Part shown: positions 17,073-26,163 of the stretch, in pieces
Numbering within the stretch: the first letter of the stretch is position 1
Layout of the letters: every line of letters begins with the position of its first letter
Assembly (NCBI GenBank): GCA_039640495.1
Contig: CP046864.1
Location: 1,364,001 to 1,428,000, forward strand
DNA length: 64,000 nt
DNA from: Rhodobacteraceae bacterium IMCC1335
Lineage (GTDB): Bacteria; Pseudomonadota; Alphaproteobacteria; Rhodobacterales; Rhodobacteraceae
Direction: 5' to 3'
The notes under the pieces: model-generated
Told to the model about the DNA's origin: nothing
What the model saw: the letters and a program-made list of their open reading frames with translations, nothing else
Database searches by the model: none
Position numbers and translations under genes: made by a program

Positions 17073-17953
17073 CAGTAATGCACTCTTTTTTCAATATATT
17101 TGAATTGGATAACCGTGAGCAGCCCTACCACGAAGAGAAGGATCACCGATTGGGCCGCGGATGAACCTAGATCTTGGCCGACAAACCCATCGGAAAATAC
17201 TTTATATACAAGAATGGTGGTGGATTGCTGCGGGCCGCCTGCCGTAATCGTATGAATGACGCCAAAGGTTTCAAAAAACGCGTAAACTATGTTTACCACC
17301 AACAAGAAAAATGCTGTAGGCGATAAAAGTGGTAATATAACTGTGAAAAACCTCCGCCAAAACCGTGCGCCGTCAATCGCTGCGGCTTCAACAACTGAGC
17401 GTGGTACGGATTGCAGCGCGGCGAAGAAGAACAGGAAGTTATAACTGATACGCCCCCATGCCGAAGCCACTACGACCAGGCCCATCGCTTCGCCGCCATT
17501 GAGCACATGGTTCCAATCATAGCCCAAATGCCCCAGATACCATGAGACAACGCCAACGCGCGTGTTAAACATGAACAACCATAAAACCCCCGCAACGGCC
17601 GGTGCAACCGCATAAGGCCAGATGAGCAGGGTACGGTACACGCCTGAGCCCTTTATCAAACGATCGGCCAGCACGGCTAAAAACAGCGCTGGGATCATCG
17701 AGCAGAGCGTGACCAACAAAGAGAATACTGCTGTGGTGATAAAAGACGCGCGATAATATTTATCGCTGATGAGGAATTCGAAATTTCCAAGCCCAACAAA
17801 GGTGGCAGAGAGGCCAAACGGATCGGGGATAAACAGCGATTGCCAAATCGCCTGTCCGGCTGGGTAAAAGAAAAATATCGCCGAGATCATCACCTGCGGT
17901 GCAATCAACACCAGCGGCAGCAGCCAACCGTTAAAGGTGACGCGCTTTTCCAT
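17072..17953 (-). CDS. ugpA: ABC transporter permease for sn-glycerol-3-phosphate
   Basis: A 293-residue MalF-type permease with six membrane helices and an EAA loop, [17 protein letters not shown]. The start [29 protein letters not shown] is typical of UgpA. It is separated from ugpB by 66 bases holding a hairpin plus T-run, which should reduce permease expression relative to the binding protein. Confidence 0.92.
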   Translation of the reverse strand: MEKRVTFNGWLLPLVLIAPQVMISAIFFFYPAGQAIWQSLFIPDPFGLSATFVGLGNFEFLISDKYYRASFITTAVFSLLVTLCSMIPALFLAVLADRLIKGSGVYRTLLIWPYAVAPAVAGVLWLFMFNTRVGVVSWYLGHLGYDWNHVLNGGEAMGLVVVASAWGRISYNFLFFFAALQSVPRSVVEAAAIDGARFWRRFFTVILPLLSPTAFFLLVVNIVYAFFETFGVIHTITAGGPQQSTTILVYKVFSDGFVGQDLGSSAAQSVILLFVVGLLTVIQFKYIEKRVHY

Positions 17954-17967
17954 GGGACGCCTCGTTT

Positions 17968-18004
17968 TAAAAAAAATGCTGCGGGCCCCTATGCCGGAGC
18001 CCGC
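17968..18004 (-). terminator. Hairpin with T-run between ugpB and ugpA (attenuator)
   Basis: On the minus strand, GCGGGC at 18004-17999 pairs with GCCCGC at 17986-17981, with extra inner pairs, and is followed a few bases later by a run of eight T (17976-17969). This has intrinsic-terminator form inside the operon, probably a partial terminator letting ugpB be made in excess, as is common for binding-protein genes. Confidence 0.6.
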
Positions 18005-18019
18005 GATTTCACAATCCGC

Positions 18020-19330
18020 TTAACGGTTTGCTTGTTCAAAGCGGCGCAGCAGAGCGTCGCCACGCTCTTTGGCGCTGTCCATCGCCTCTTGCGCTGATTT
18101 GTCACCAGACCAGATGGCTTCCAGCTCTTCATCGATGATGCCGCGGATTTGATCAAAGCTGCCCAACCGCAAACCTTTCGAGTTTGCAGTAGGTTGCTTC
18201 GCGGTCATTTGGATCACAGCGATATCAGTGCCCGGGTTTTTATCGTAAAATCCAGAGGCGCGGGTTGCATCGCCCGCTGCTGATGTGATCGGCAAATAGC
18301 CAGTGTTTTGATGCCATGCGGCTTGCACATCTGATGTAGACAAGAAGCTCAAGAATGCCCCAACGCCTTTATATTCATCTGCGCTATGGCCTTCCATCAC
18401 CCAAAGTGATGCACCGCCAATGATAGTGTTTTGAGGCTCATCGGCGACGGCTTTCCAATAGGGGAGCGGGCGGACTTCAAAATCAAATTTTGCTTCTGAG
18501 CTGATGCCCGCATAGCCTGCCGAGCTTTCGGTAAACAGCGCACATTCACCGGAACGGAAATTTGCACCGCCTTCGTTGCGGCGGCCCGTATAGATAAATT
18601 TTCCATTTTTCGCCCATTGGCCCATCGCTGAAAGATGTGCCACTTGCGCCGGTCCGTTCAGGCTGAGCTCGGTATCAAGGCCGGCAAAACCATTGTCTTG
18701 TGTGGCAAATGGTACGTTATGATAGGCAGAGAAATTCTCAAGATGGATCCAGCTTTGCCAAGCAGTTACCAAGGGGCAATCTTCACCTCCGGCTTTAAGC
18801 TGGTCTAAAACATCTCCCACTTGCTCCCAAGTTGACATATCGCTGTCGGGGTCAACACCCGCTGCAGACATCGCATCGCGGTTTACCCATAAAACTGGTG
18901 TGGATGAGTTGAACGGCAAAGATAGCATATCGCCTTCGGTGGTTGTGTAATAGCCTTTGACAGCTCCAATATAAGCATCGGGATCGAAAGAGGCACCACT
19001 TTCAGCCATCACTTGGTACACCGGCTTAACAGCGCCTTTGGCGGCCATCATCGTGGCTGTGCCAACTTCATAAACCATCAGAATATTCGGCTGTTCTTTT
19101 GCGCGGAACGCAGCAATACCAGCGTTTAACGTTTCGGAGTAGTTTCCTTTGTGGGTTTGCACGACCTCATAGTCGCTTTGGCCGGCGTTGAAATCCTCAA
19201 CTTGCGCGGCGACCAATTCGCCCAAACGCCCGGTAAACGCGTGCCAGAAATGCACCTCGGTTTTGGCCATAGCTGCAATTGGTGACAGCACAGCGGTTGC
19301 GGCGACAGCGCCGATCAAATGTTTTTTCAT
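18020..19330 (-). CDS. ugpB: sn-glycerol-3-phosphate-binding periplasmic protein
   Basis: A 436-residue family 1 extracellular solute-binding protein with a signal peptide (AVAATAVLSPIAAMA). It shares strings with E. coli UgpB: HFWHAFTGRLGE near the mature start, THKGNYSETLNAGIAAFR, VYEVGTATMMAAKGAVKPV and PFNSSTPVLWVNRDA. I use the ATG at 19330 because GGAGAAT precedes it by 3-4 bases; 35 further upstream codons are open but unlike a signal peptide. First gene of the ugpBAECQ operon, divergent from a LysR gene. No PhoB box recognised. Confidence 0.93.
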   Translation of the reverse strand: MKKHLIGAVAATAVLSPIAAMAKTEVHFWHAFTGRLGELVAAQVEDFNAGQSDYEVVQTHKGNYSETLNAGIAAFRAKEQPNILMVYEVGTATMMAAKGAVKPVYQVMAESGASFDPDAYIGAVKGYYTTTEGDMLSLPFNSSTPVLWVNRDAMSAAGVDPDSDMSTWEQVGDVLDQLKAGGEDCPLVTAWQSWIHLENFSAYHNVPFATQDNGFAGLDTELSLNGPAQVAHLSAMGQWAKNGKFIYTGRRNEGGANFRSGECALFTESSAGYAGISSEAKFDFEVRPLPYWKAVADEPQNTIIGGASLWVMEGHSADEYKGVGAFLSFLSTSDVQAAWHQNTGYLPITSAAGDATRASGFYDKNPGTDIAVIQMTAKQPTANSKGLRLGSFDQIRGIIDEELEAIWSGDKSAQEAMDSAKERGDALLRRFEQANR

Positions 19331-19456
19331 ATTATTCTCCCGTACATCGTTTTCGATGCTTGTTACGCCACGTGCCGAGTTGCCCGCGGTCTCCGTTACT
19401 AAACATGAGCTTATCAGCGAAAGAATATAATTCAAGATGCCAAATATACAAAAACG

Positions 19457-19473
19457 TATAACATTATATTATA
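19457..19473. promoter_or_regulatory. Possible LysR-type operator between ugpB and lysR
   Basis: TATAA-N7-TTATA, a perfect dyad in the divergent intergenic region, fits the loose T-N11-A pattern bound by LysR regulators. It lies 33 bases before the LysR start and about 127 bases before ugpB. AT-rich sequence makes chance occurrence plausible. Confidence 0.3.
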
Positions 19474-19505
19474 AATATCTCGAATCGGGAAGGGAAGGGG
19501 ATGCG

Positions 19506-20423
19506 ATGACACAGCGAAAAGCGCCGCGCATACGCCAGTTAGAGGCGTTGATGGCCGTTATTACAAATGGGTCGGTCACCGCTGCAGCGGCTGATCTTGG
19601 AATCAGTCAACCTGCGGCCAGCCGTCTGATCGCTGATCTGGCAAAAGAGTTTGATTTTCCCTTATTTGACAAGCGTGATGGTCAGTTGGTGCCCTCGCAA
19701 GAGGTGCGGCTTTTGGTGCCCGATATCAAGCGGGTCTTAGAGCTGATGCGGCAGATTTCAGATCTGAGTCAAGATATAACAAATCGAAAAGCCGGTCATA
19801 TCCGCATCGCATGCTTGCCAGGGTTTGCCACGAGTCATCTGCCACAAGTGGTTGCCGAGTTTTTAAAGAGCCATCCGGGGGTGAGCCTCACCATCGAGCC
19901 TGATCGCCCGGAGCGTATACTAGAATGGATGATAGGGGAGCAATACGATTTTGGAATCACGGACGGATTTATCGGACATCCGGCAGTCGACCGCCATTAT
20001 CTTGAGATCCGTACGGTTTGTGTGTTTCCTAAAGGCCATGCTTTAGAAGCCAAAACGCAGATTGGGCCCGCTGATCTTGAAAATGAAAATATCATCCACA
20101 CGAGACGAGACAGCGATTTCTTCTTGAAATTATCGCGCTGCTTTCAAGCTGCCCAAATCCCACTTAATTCGCATATAGAGGTCCGTCAATTCACCGCCGC
20201 CTGCGAGCTGGTCTGCGCTGGCGTTGGGGTATCGATCGTCAGTGAATTGGATGCGGTTAAGTATCAAAAGCTTGGCCTTGGATTTCGCTCCTTTACGCCC
20301 AGTCTGCCGCATGGGTTGTCTTTGGTGCGGCCAATTTTGAAAAAACCCTCCTTGGTCACGTTGGAATTTATGGAGCATTTTAGAGATAGCCTCATTCCCT
20401 TTAGCATTAATCAGGCCAATTGA
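19506..20423 (+). CDS. LysR-family transcriptional regulator
   Basis: A 305-residue LysR protein. The N-terminal winged HTH reads IRQLEALMAVITNGSVTAAA and then LGISQPAASRLIADLAKEF; a periplasmic-binding-type effector domain follows from about residue 90 (HIRIACLPGFATSHLPQVV). I chose the ATG at 19506, preceded by GGGAAGGGG; 23 upstream codons are open but basic and unlike a LysR start. Divergence from ugpB suggests it controls the ugp operon, but this is inference. Confidence 0.85.
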   Translation: MTQRKAPRIRQLEALMAVITNGSVTAAAADLGISQPAASRLIADLAKEFDFPLFDKRDGQLVPSQEVRLLVPDIKRVLELMRQISDLSQDITNRKAGHIRIACLPGFATSHLPQVVAEFLKSHPGVSLTIEPDRPERILEWMIGEQYDFGITDGFIGHPAVDRHYLEIRTVCVFPKGHALEAKTQIGPADLENENIIHTRRDSDFFLKLSRCFQAAQIPLNSHIEVRQFTAACELVCAGVGVSIVSELDAVKYQKLGLGFRSFTPSLPHGLSLVRPILKKPSLVTLEFMEHFRDSLIPFSINQAN

Positions 20424-20526
20424 GCGGTATCAGCGCCAGGTTAAACCTGAACGCATCTCCATTTTTCGTATATTTGAAATTTTAAGCCAAGATCTTCGCC
20501 GTCGGCATGCCGGCAATCGTGGAGTG

Positions 20527-21411
20527 TTAAATTCGCTTAACGCGCCAATTGGCAAAAATGCCAGATTCTTTGCAGAAAATATCGGTCTCATGTCCGGAAA
20601 ACATCCCGTCCTGCGTCACTAGCACGCTGCGCCAACCTCTGGCCGTGGCGCCCAAAATATCTGTGTGCAGCGTATCGCCGCACATGATAATTTCACTTGG
20701 GTTAAGCTGTGGAAGGCTGTTCTCCACCAATGCGTAAACTTCCGGAAAGGGCTTTCCAAAAAATCGTATATCGGTGATGCCGCGATCTAACAGAAGATGC
20801 CCATAAAACCCTGGCTCCAGCGAGAAACCAGTTTCCCGCGGGGCCACCAAATCCGCATTTGCGATGAGCACAGGGCGGGCATTTGTGATCAGCGAGGTTT
20901 CGAGCAGCTGTTGTTTTTGTGCCGACCAATTGGCAGAGGATAGAAATAAAAACCCATCCACTGCCTCATAGTCGCCAGCGTTCTGCCCAAGTCGGGTGTG
21001 ATGAAAATTGACATCGCTCAGTTCGTCATCGGGATCGGCAATTATGCCCCAGTGGTTTTGCGTCAACGCAGAGAGCGTGGCATCGCGGCTGGTGATGATT
21101 TCTGTGTCGTCTATTGTTACGCCCAGTCGATCAAACTTTTCCAATGCACGGGTGCGATCATAACTTGCTGCATTGGTGAGAATGCGTATTTCACAGCCCT
21201 GCTGGCGCAATTGGGTTAAGCGTTGATCGGCCCCTTCGATAAGGCAATCACCAACATTCAAAACACCAAAAGCATCAAAGACAAAGGCGCCGGCTTTCCC
21301 CGAGATTTCGGTGAGGTTTTCAATATCCGACATGGTTTTGTTTTGCGGGGCGGTTGGCAGTTTGTGTCGGATTTCTTGGTAACGTTGAAAGGCTGTGGCG
21401 GTTGATAGCAT
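20527..21411 (-). CDS. HAD-superfamily class IIA sugar/nucleotide phosphatase
   Basis: A 294-residue NagD-like HAD hydrolase. Motif I is FVFDAFGVLNVGD (nucleophile Asp and acid/base Asp replaced by Phe-Gly-Val spacing typical of the AFGV subgroup), motif II is RILTNAASYDR, and motif III/IV is KPFPEVYALV with MCGDTLHTDILGA. Class IIA caps lie between motifs II and III. I kept the long start because the AFQRYQEIRHKLP segment looks like a real N-terminal helix; ATG 21333 is an alternative. It lies between the two transporter loci, but its substrate is unknown. Confidence 0.8.
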   Translation of the reverse strand: MLSTATAFQRYQEIRHKLPTAPQNKTMSDIENLTEISGKAGAFVFDAFGVLNVGDCLIEGADQRLTQLRQQGCEIRILTNAASYDRTRALEKFDRLGVTIDDTEIITSRDATLSALTQNHWGIIADPDDELSDVNFHHTRLGQNAGDYEAVDGFLFLSSANWSAQKQQLLETSLITNARPVLIANADLVAPRETGFSLEPGFYGHLLLDRGITDIRFFGKPFPEVYALVENSLPQLNPSEIIMCGDTLHTDILGATARGWRSVLVTQDGMFSGHETDIFCKESGIFANWRVKRI

Positions 21412-21952
21412 TTAAAAGTCACTTTTTGATCAATTCAAGCCGGAACACCCAGCAGACTCGCACCAGCTTACCTGAAACTGATCAGAAAAAAAGAAAAAAC
21501 GCCAAATTTTTGTAGTTTTGTAGCTTAAAAATTTTTAAAAAACTAATATTTTTGTTGTTTTGTTGTTTATTGTGAGTCATGGTTCCATCACAAAAAGAGG
21601 CAATGGCTCTGCACTGATACGCAACCGTTACATCCGGTAGCTAAGGGTGTTCAGGTGTAGACACCATATGTCCGTATAAGGGAGATTAAAAAACCGATCA
21701 GACCACATGAAGCATAGTTTATATTCAATTCTTTCCTTTATTGTGTGATCAGAAAACTTGATGTTCAAGTCAACCTGGCAGTTGACCTGAACATTGGTTC
21801 TGCTGCTTTTGTCTGGTGGAGTTTATCAACGAAAAGGCGATGAAGATTATTTTTACATTGGACTATAAGATGCGCCGTTCTGACTCGGAAATTGCGATGC
21901 GCAATAACCGGCAGCCTTTGCCGGCTTCTGTTCGTGAGTGGGGGAGATCGAT
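21412..21952. other. Long leader/promoter region of the second UgpB-like operon
   Basis: About 540 bases without a gene. It holds a strongly AT-rich tract (about 21487-21570) and three inverted repeats closer to the operon: 21762-21793, ATTGCG-ATG-CGCAAT at 21891-21905, and CCGGCA-N5-TGCCGG at 21908-21924. No riboswitch class was recognised. It is an unusually long 5' region for this gene-dense window. Confidence 0.55.
21762..21793. promoter_or_regulatory. 32-bp inverted repeat upstream of ABC operon
   Basis: TGTTCAAGTCAAC, six bases CTGGCA, then GTTGACCTGAACA: 13-base arms with one mismatch. It is about 160 bases before the first start codon. It could be an operator for the DeoR-type regulator encoded at the end of the operon, or an RNA hairpin. 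No T-run follows, so a terminator is unlikely. Confidence 0.5.
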
Positions 21953-23065
21953 ATGAGCGGGGGGGCTGTTAGCTTTAAAAACATCTCAAAAAGCTGGGGT
22001 GACACAACGGCTTTAAACAATGTTTCGCTTGATGTTCCGGCAGGTCAATTCACGGCTTTGCTTGGCCCGTCTGGATGCGGAAAATCTACGGCGTTGCGAA
22101 TTGTTTCTGGATTGGATGATCCAACTTCTGGGCAGGTTTTTATCGATGGTGAAGACGTTACGGATGTAGTGCCTGCGGCCCGCGACATTGCGATGGTATT
22201 TCAATCTTATGCGCTGTTTCCACATCTCAGTGTGGCAGAAAACATTATCTTTGGGCTCCGCGTGCGTGGTCTGTCGCGCGGTGATCGTGATGAAAAATTA
22301 AAGGCCGCGGCTAAACTGCTGGGTTTGGGACATTTGTTAGACCGCAGGCCAAGCCAATTGTCAGGCGGTCAACAACAGCGCGTCGCTTTGGGGCGCGCGA
22401 TTGTTGCCGATAAGTCTATTTTCTTAATGGATGAACCATTGTCCAATCTTGATGCAAAATTGCGCGCCGAAATGCGCGAAGAAATTCGTGATTTGCAGCG
22501 TCGGCTTGGAGTGACGATGCTATATGTGACGCATGATCAAGTTGAAGCGGTCACCATGGCGGATCAAGTGGTGTTGATGAATCAAGGTCAGGTTGAGCAG
22601 GTGGCTTCGCCGCGCGTTATGTATGAAACCCCGGTAACTTTATTTGCGGCAAAGTTTATCGGCACGCCGCCTATGGTGACGTTTTCGCCGAATCTATTGG
22701 CGGGCGCGGTTCCCGCAGAATTTTTGCAGAAAAGCCAAAATTTTACCTTTGGCATTCGCCCAGAGGCGCTGGTGCCAGATGAGAATGGCGTGATATCGGG
22801 GCAGGTGGCCCGGGTTGAATATTTGGGCGCAGATGCGATGGTTGAATGTAAAGTTGGTGAAGAAAGCTTGCTCTGCCGGGCGCCAGGCCAAACCCGCTTG
22901 ACCAGCGGGATGGCAATCAAATTGGCTTTTAATATTAACGATTTGCATGTGTTCGAAACGGCCTCTGGCCGGCGTGATGACACGATGCGTTCAGAGATTG
23001 AGATGGCTTTGTCATCCCAAAACGCCGGCTCTGTGTCGGCACGTCAAACTCAAACCCAGAGGTAA
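21953..23065 (+). CDS. ABC transporter ATP-binding protein (MalK/UgpC type)
   Basis: A 370-residue ATPase with Walker A GPSGCGKST, Q-loop VFQSYALFPHLSV, signature LSGGQQQRVALGRA, Walker B IFLMDEPLSNLDAKLR and switch VTHDQ, plus a TOBE domain toward the C-terminus. ATG 21953 is preceded by GGGGGAG; a GTG at 21938 is less likely. It is followed after 3 bases by the binding-protein gene. With a glycerophosphodiesterase in the same operon, the likely cargo is a phosphorylated glycerol compound. Confidence 0.85.
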   Translation: MSGGAVSFKNISKSWGDTTALNNVSLDVPAGQFTALLGPSGCGKSTALRIVSGLDDPTSGQVFIDGEDVTDVVPAARDIAMVFQSYALFPHLSVAENIIFGLRVRGLSRGDRDEKLKAAAKLLGLGHLLDRRPSQLSGGQQQRVALGRAIVADKSIFLMDEPLSNLDAKLRAEMREEIRDLQRRLGVTMLYVTHDQVEAVTMADQVVLMNQGQVEQVASPRVMYETPVTLFAAKFIGTPPMVTFSPNLLAGAVPAEFLQKSQNFTFGIRPEALVPDENGVISGQVARVEYLGADAMVECKVGEESLLCRAPGQTRLTSGMAIKLAFNINDLHVFETASGRRDDTMRSEIEMALSSQNAGSVSARQTQTQR

Positions 23066-23068
23066 ATC

Positions 23069-24352
23069 ATGTTTCCAAAAATGTTTAAGATAGCCAGTGT
23101 TGCATCCCTGACATCACTTGCGGCCGTTGGTTCGGCCTTCGCAGTCGATCTGGAATTTTATTTTCCGGTGGCCGTGGGCGGCGCTGCCGCAACTACGATT
23201 GAAAAATTAACCGCAGATTATGTGGCCGCCAATCCTGGGGTCAATATTGAGGCAATTTATGCGGGCAGTTACAGCGATGCGGGCGTAAAGGCTTTAACCG
23301 CGGCGCGGGGCGGTAAACCACCACAATTGTCGGTTCTTTTATCAACCCAAATGTTCACCTTGATCGATGAAGATGTCATTGTGCCATTCGACGATTTTGT
23401 CTCTGCAGAAGAGCAAGAAAGTTGGATAAATGGTTTTTACCCCTCCTTTATGGAAAATAGTCAAACCGGTGGAAAAACCTATGGTATTCCGTTCCAGCGC
23501 TCAACGCCGGTTCTATATTTTAATAAGGAAGCCTTTGCAGAGGCTGGTCTCAATCCAGATGTCGCGCCAGCAAATTGGGATGAAATGGTTGAATTCGGCA
23601 AAAAGCTGACCAAAAAAGACGCAAGTGGCAACGTAACGCAATGGGGCGTTCGTATTCCATCAGCGGGCTTTCCCTATTGGTTGTTCCAAGGCCTTTCCAC
23701 ACCGGCAGGCGCAATCCTTGCCAATTCTGACGGCAATAAAACCAATTTCAACGATCCCAAAGTTGTTGAAGCCTTAGAATATTTGGTTGATCTCTCTGCA
23801 AAGCATGGTGTGATGCAGCCGGGCTCTATCGAATGGGGCCCAACGCCAAAGGCCTTCTTCGAGGGGGAAACAGCGATGATGTGGACAACCACGGGTAACT
23901 TGGTAAATGTGCGTAATAATGCCCCGTTTGATTTCGGTGTAGCAATGCTGCCTGCGAAAGAGCGCCGCGGCGCCCCAACAGGTGGCGGCAACTTCTATCT
24001 GTTCAAAGATTCAACGGATGAGCAAAAAGACGCTGCGGTTGATTTTGTTCAGTGGATTACAAGCCCCGAGCAAGCGGCGGTTTGGTCGATCGCAACAGGT
24101 TATGTCGCACCCCGCCCGGACGCATGGGAAACCGATGCAATGAAAGCTTATGCTGCTGATTTCCCCCCCGCATTGGTTGCGCGCGATCAGTTGGAATTTG
24201 CGGTTGCCGAGCTATCAACCTATGAGAATGGCAAAGTAACCCAAACGTTCAATGATGCGTTGGCCTCCGCAATTGCGGGTGAAAAATCCGCTCAAGAAGC
24301 GCTTGATCAAGCGCAGGCGGCAGCCGATAGAATTTTGAAACCCTATCGTTAA
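23069..24352 (+). CDS. ABC transporter solute-binding protein, UgpB-like
   Basis: A 427-residue family 1 binding protein with a signal peptide ending near AAVGSAFA. It shares UgpB landmarks: PFQRSTPVLYFNKEAFAEAG (UgpB has a PFNSSTPVLYYNKDAF-type string), GKTYGIPFQ, and FFEGETAMMWTTTGNL. It differs enough from the ugpB at 18020 to be a separate lineage. Followed by a perfect hairpin before the permease genes. Substrate inferred from homology and from the GpdQ-like enzyme downstream. Confidence 0.85.
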   Translation: MFPKMFKIASVASLTSLAAVGSAFAVDLEFYFPVAVGGAAATTIEKLTADYVAANPGVNIEAIYAGSYSDAGVKALTAARGGKPPQLSVLLSTQMFTLIDEDVIVPFDDFVSAEEQESWINGFYPSFMENSQTGGKTYGIPFQRSTPVLYFNKEAFAEAGLNPDVAPANWDEMVEFGKKLTKKDASGNVTQWGVRIPSAGFPYWLFQGLSTPAGAILANSDGNKTNFNDPKVVEALEYLVDLSAKHGVMQPGSIEWGPTPKAFFEGETAMMWTTTGNLVNVRNNAPFDFGVAMLPAKERRGAPTGGGNFYLFKDSTDEQKDAAVDFVQWITSPEQAAVWSIATGYVAPRPDAWETDAMKAYAADFPPALVARDQLEFAVAELSTYENGKVTQTFNDALASAIAGEKSAQEALDQAQAAADRILKPYR

Positions 24353-24370
24353 GTTTCACATCATTCAGGC

Positions 24371-24390
24371 CTGCCCAGCTTGCTGGGCAG
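24371..24390 (+). promoter_or_regulatory. Perfect 20-base intercistronic palindrome after binding-protein gene
   Basis: CTGCCCAGCTTGCTGGGCAG, a perfect palindrome 18 bases after the binding-protein stop and 28 before the permease start. No T-run follows. It probably protects the upstream mRNA from 3' exonucleases or lowers downstream expression, the same arrangement as between ugpB and ugpA. Confidence 0.6.
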
Positions 24391-24418
24391 GTTCACATTT
24401 CGAAAGCGCTTGATAAAA

Positions 24419-25300
24419 ATGCGAAACTCTACCCGACATCAATGGATATATGCGTGGTTGCTGCTCAGCCCGGCGATGATCTTTTTGATCACATTTACCC
24501 ATTATCCTGCGGTGCAAACTGTTATAAGTTCGTTTTTTTCAACGGCGCGAGGACGGCGAAAATCGGTTTTCATGGGGTGGGATAATTACACGACATTAAT
24601 GGCCGATGAAGTGTTTTGGAAGGTTCTGGTGAACAATTTTTGGTACGCTGTTTGGACCATTCCGCTGTCAATTATCTTATCTTTGGCGATGGCGCTTTGG
24701 GTCAATGAAAAGCTGCGCGGGCGCGGATTTTTACGTATGGCCTATTTTACACCAACGGTTCTGCCTTTGATCGCTGTTGCCAATATTTGGTTGTTTTTTT
24801 ACACGCCCGGCTTTGGCTTGATTGATCAAATCCGTGGCTTGTTTGGCTATCCTGAGCAAAATTGGATGGGCTCGCCCGACACAGCGCTTTATTCAATGAT
24901 TGCCGTTGCAATCTGGAAAGAGGCTGGGTTTTTCATGATCTTTTACTTGGCGGCTTTACAAACCATTCCACCCTCATTGCGCGAGGCCGCATCGATTGAG
25001 GGGGCGGGTAAGTTCTATTATTTCCGGCGCGTCGCCTTCCCGCTTTTGATGCCCACAACCCTGTTCGTTTCGGTGAATGCTGTGATCAATTCCTTTCGCT
25101 TGGTGGATCATATTTTTGTGATGACGGAAGGTGGCCCAAATAATGCCTCGAGCCTCTTGCTATTTTATATCTACGAAGTGGCATTCGATTATTGGGACAC
25201 GGCTTATGCTGCAACATTAACGGTGGTCATGCTCGCCATCTTGACGACGGTTGCAATCGGACAATTCTTTTTTCTAGATAAAAAAGTGCATTATAAATGA
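24419..25300 (+). CDS. ABC transporter permease (MalF/UgpA type)
   Basis: A 293-residue permease with six membrane segments and EAA loop LREAASIEGAGKFYYFRRVAFP. I place the start at ATG 24419 (MRNSTRHQW); a TTG at 24380 would start within the hairpin and is implausible. Its stop overlaps the ATG of the next permease by ATGA, so the pair is translationally coupled. Confidence 0.87.
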   Translation: MRNSTRHQWIYAWLLLSPAMIFLITFTHYPAVQTVISSFFSTARGRRKSVFMGWDNYTTLMADEVFWKVLVNNFWYAVWTIPLSIILSLAMALWVNEKLRGRGFLRMAYFTPTVLPLIAVANIWLFFYTPGFGLIDQIRGLFGYPEQNWMGSPDTALYSMIAVAIWKEAGFFMIFYLAALQTIPPSLREAASIEGAGKFYYFRRVAFPLLMPTTLFVSVNAVINSFRLVDHIFVMTEGGPNNASSLLLFYIYEVAFDYWDTAYAATLTVVMLAILTTVAIGQFFFLDKKVHYK

Positions 25301-26154
25301 TCGAAAATTCCTCTCTAGCGCCCCAGTCTGTTTTGAAACGCAAGCCGTTTAATTTTGATCGCGCTTTAAACACATTTGCCGCTTGGTGTTTGGCTCTCTT
25401 GTGGCTTTTGCCTCTGCTGTATGCGGTTTGGACGGCGTTCCATCCCAGTGAATATGAAACGCGGTTTAGCCTATTCGCGCCTTTGACGTTGCAAAATTTT
25501 GTACAGGCCTGGAATGAGGCGCCGTTTGCGCGGTACTTTTTAAACACTGTTATTCTTGTAACCGGCATTGTGGCAGCGCAGTTTTTCTTATGCACACTTG
25601 CCGCCTATGCCTTCGCGCGCTTTACATTTCCGGGCCGAAACGTCCTGTTTACTTTGGTGTTGCTGCAGCTTCTGGTGATGCCCGATATTTTGATTGTTCA
25701 GAACTATCAAACGATGCGGTCCTTCGGGTTGATTGATACGATCGCCGCGATTGGTCTGCCTTATATCGCTTCTGGCTTTGGGATCTTTCTGCTGCGCCAA
25801 ACCTTCATGACGGTTCCCAAGGAATTAGACGAAGCCGCGCGGGTTGAGGGTTGTTCCTTTCTGGGCGTGCTCTGGCGCGTTTACATACCACTCGCAAAAC
25901 CGACTTATCTAGCATACGGACTTGTTTCGGTCAGCCATCATTGGAATAATTTCGTTTGGCCGCTTATCGTGACCAATTCGGTAGAAACGCGCCCGCTCAC
26001 CGTTGGTTTGTCGATCTTTGCGGTTACAGATTCGGGCATCCAATGGTCCGTAATTAACGCAGCCACATTGATGACATCCGGCCCGTTGCTTATTGCTTTT
26101 CTGCTCTTCCAACGGCAGTTTGTGCAAAGCTTTATTCGCGCAGGTATTAAATAG
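25297..26154 (+). CDS. ABC transporter permease (MalG/UgpE type)
   Basis: A 285-residue permease with six membrane helices and EAA loop LDEAARVEGCSFLGVLWRVYIP. It overlaps the upstream permease by 4 bases and is followed after 9 bases by the TIM-barrel gene with GGGAGAG before that start. It forms the transmembrane channel with the preceding protein. Confidence 0.88.
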   Translation: MIENSSLAPQSVLKRKPFNFDRALNTFAAWCLALLWLLPLLYAVWTAFHPSEYETRFSLFAPLTLQNFVQAWNEAPFARYFLNTVILVTGIVAAQFFLCTLAAYAFARFTFPGRNVLFTLVLLQLLVMPDILIVQNYQTMRSFGLIDTIAAIGLPYIASGFGIFLLRQTFMTVPKELDEAARVEGCSFLGVLWRVYIPLAKPTYLAYGLVSVSHHWNNFVWPLIVTNSVETRPLTVGLSIFAVTDSGIQWSVINAATLMTSGPLLIAFLLFQRQFVQSFIRAGIK

Positions 26155-26163
26155 GGAGAGGTC

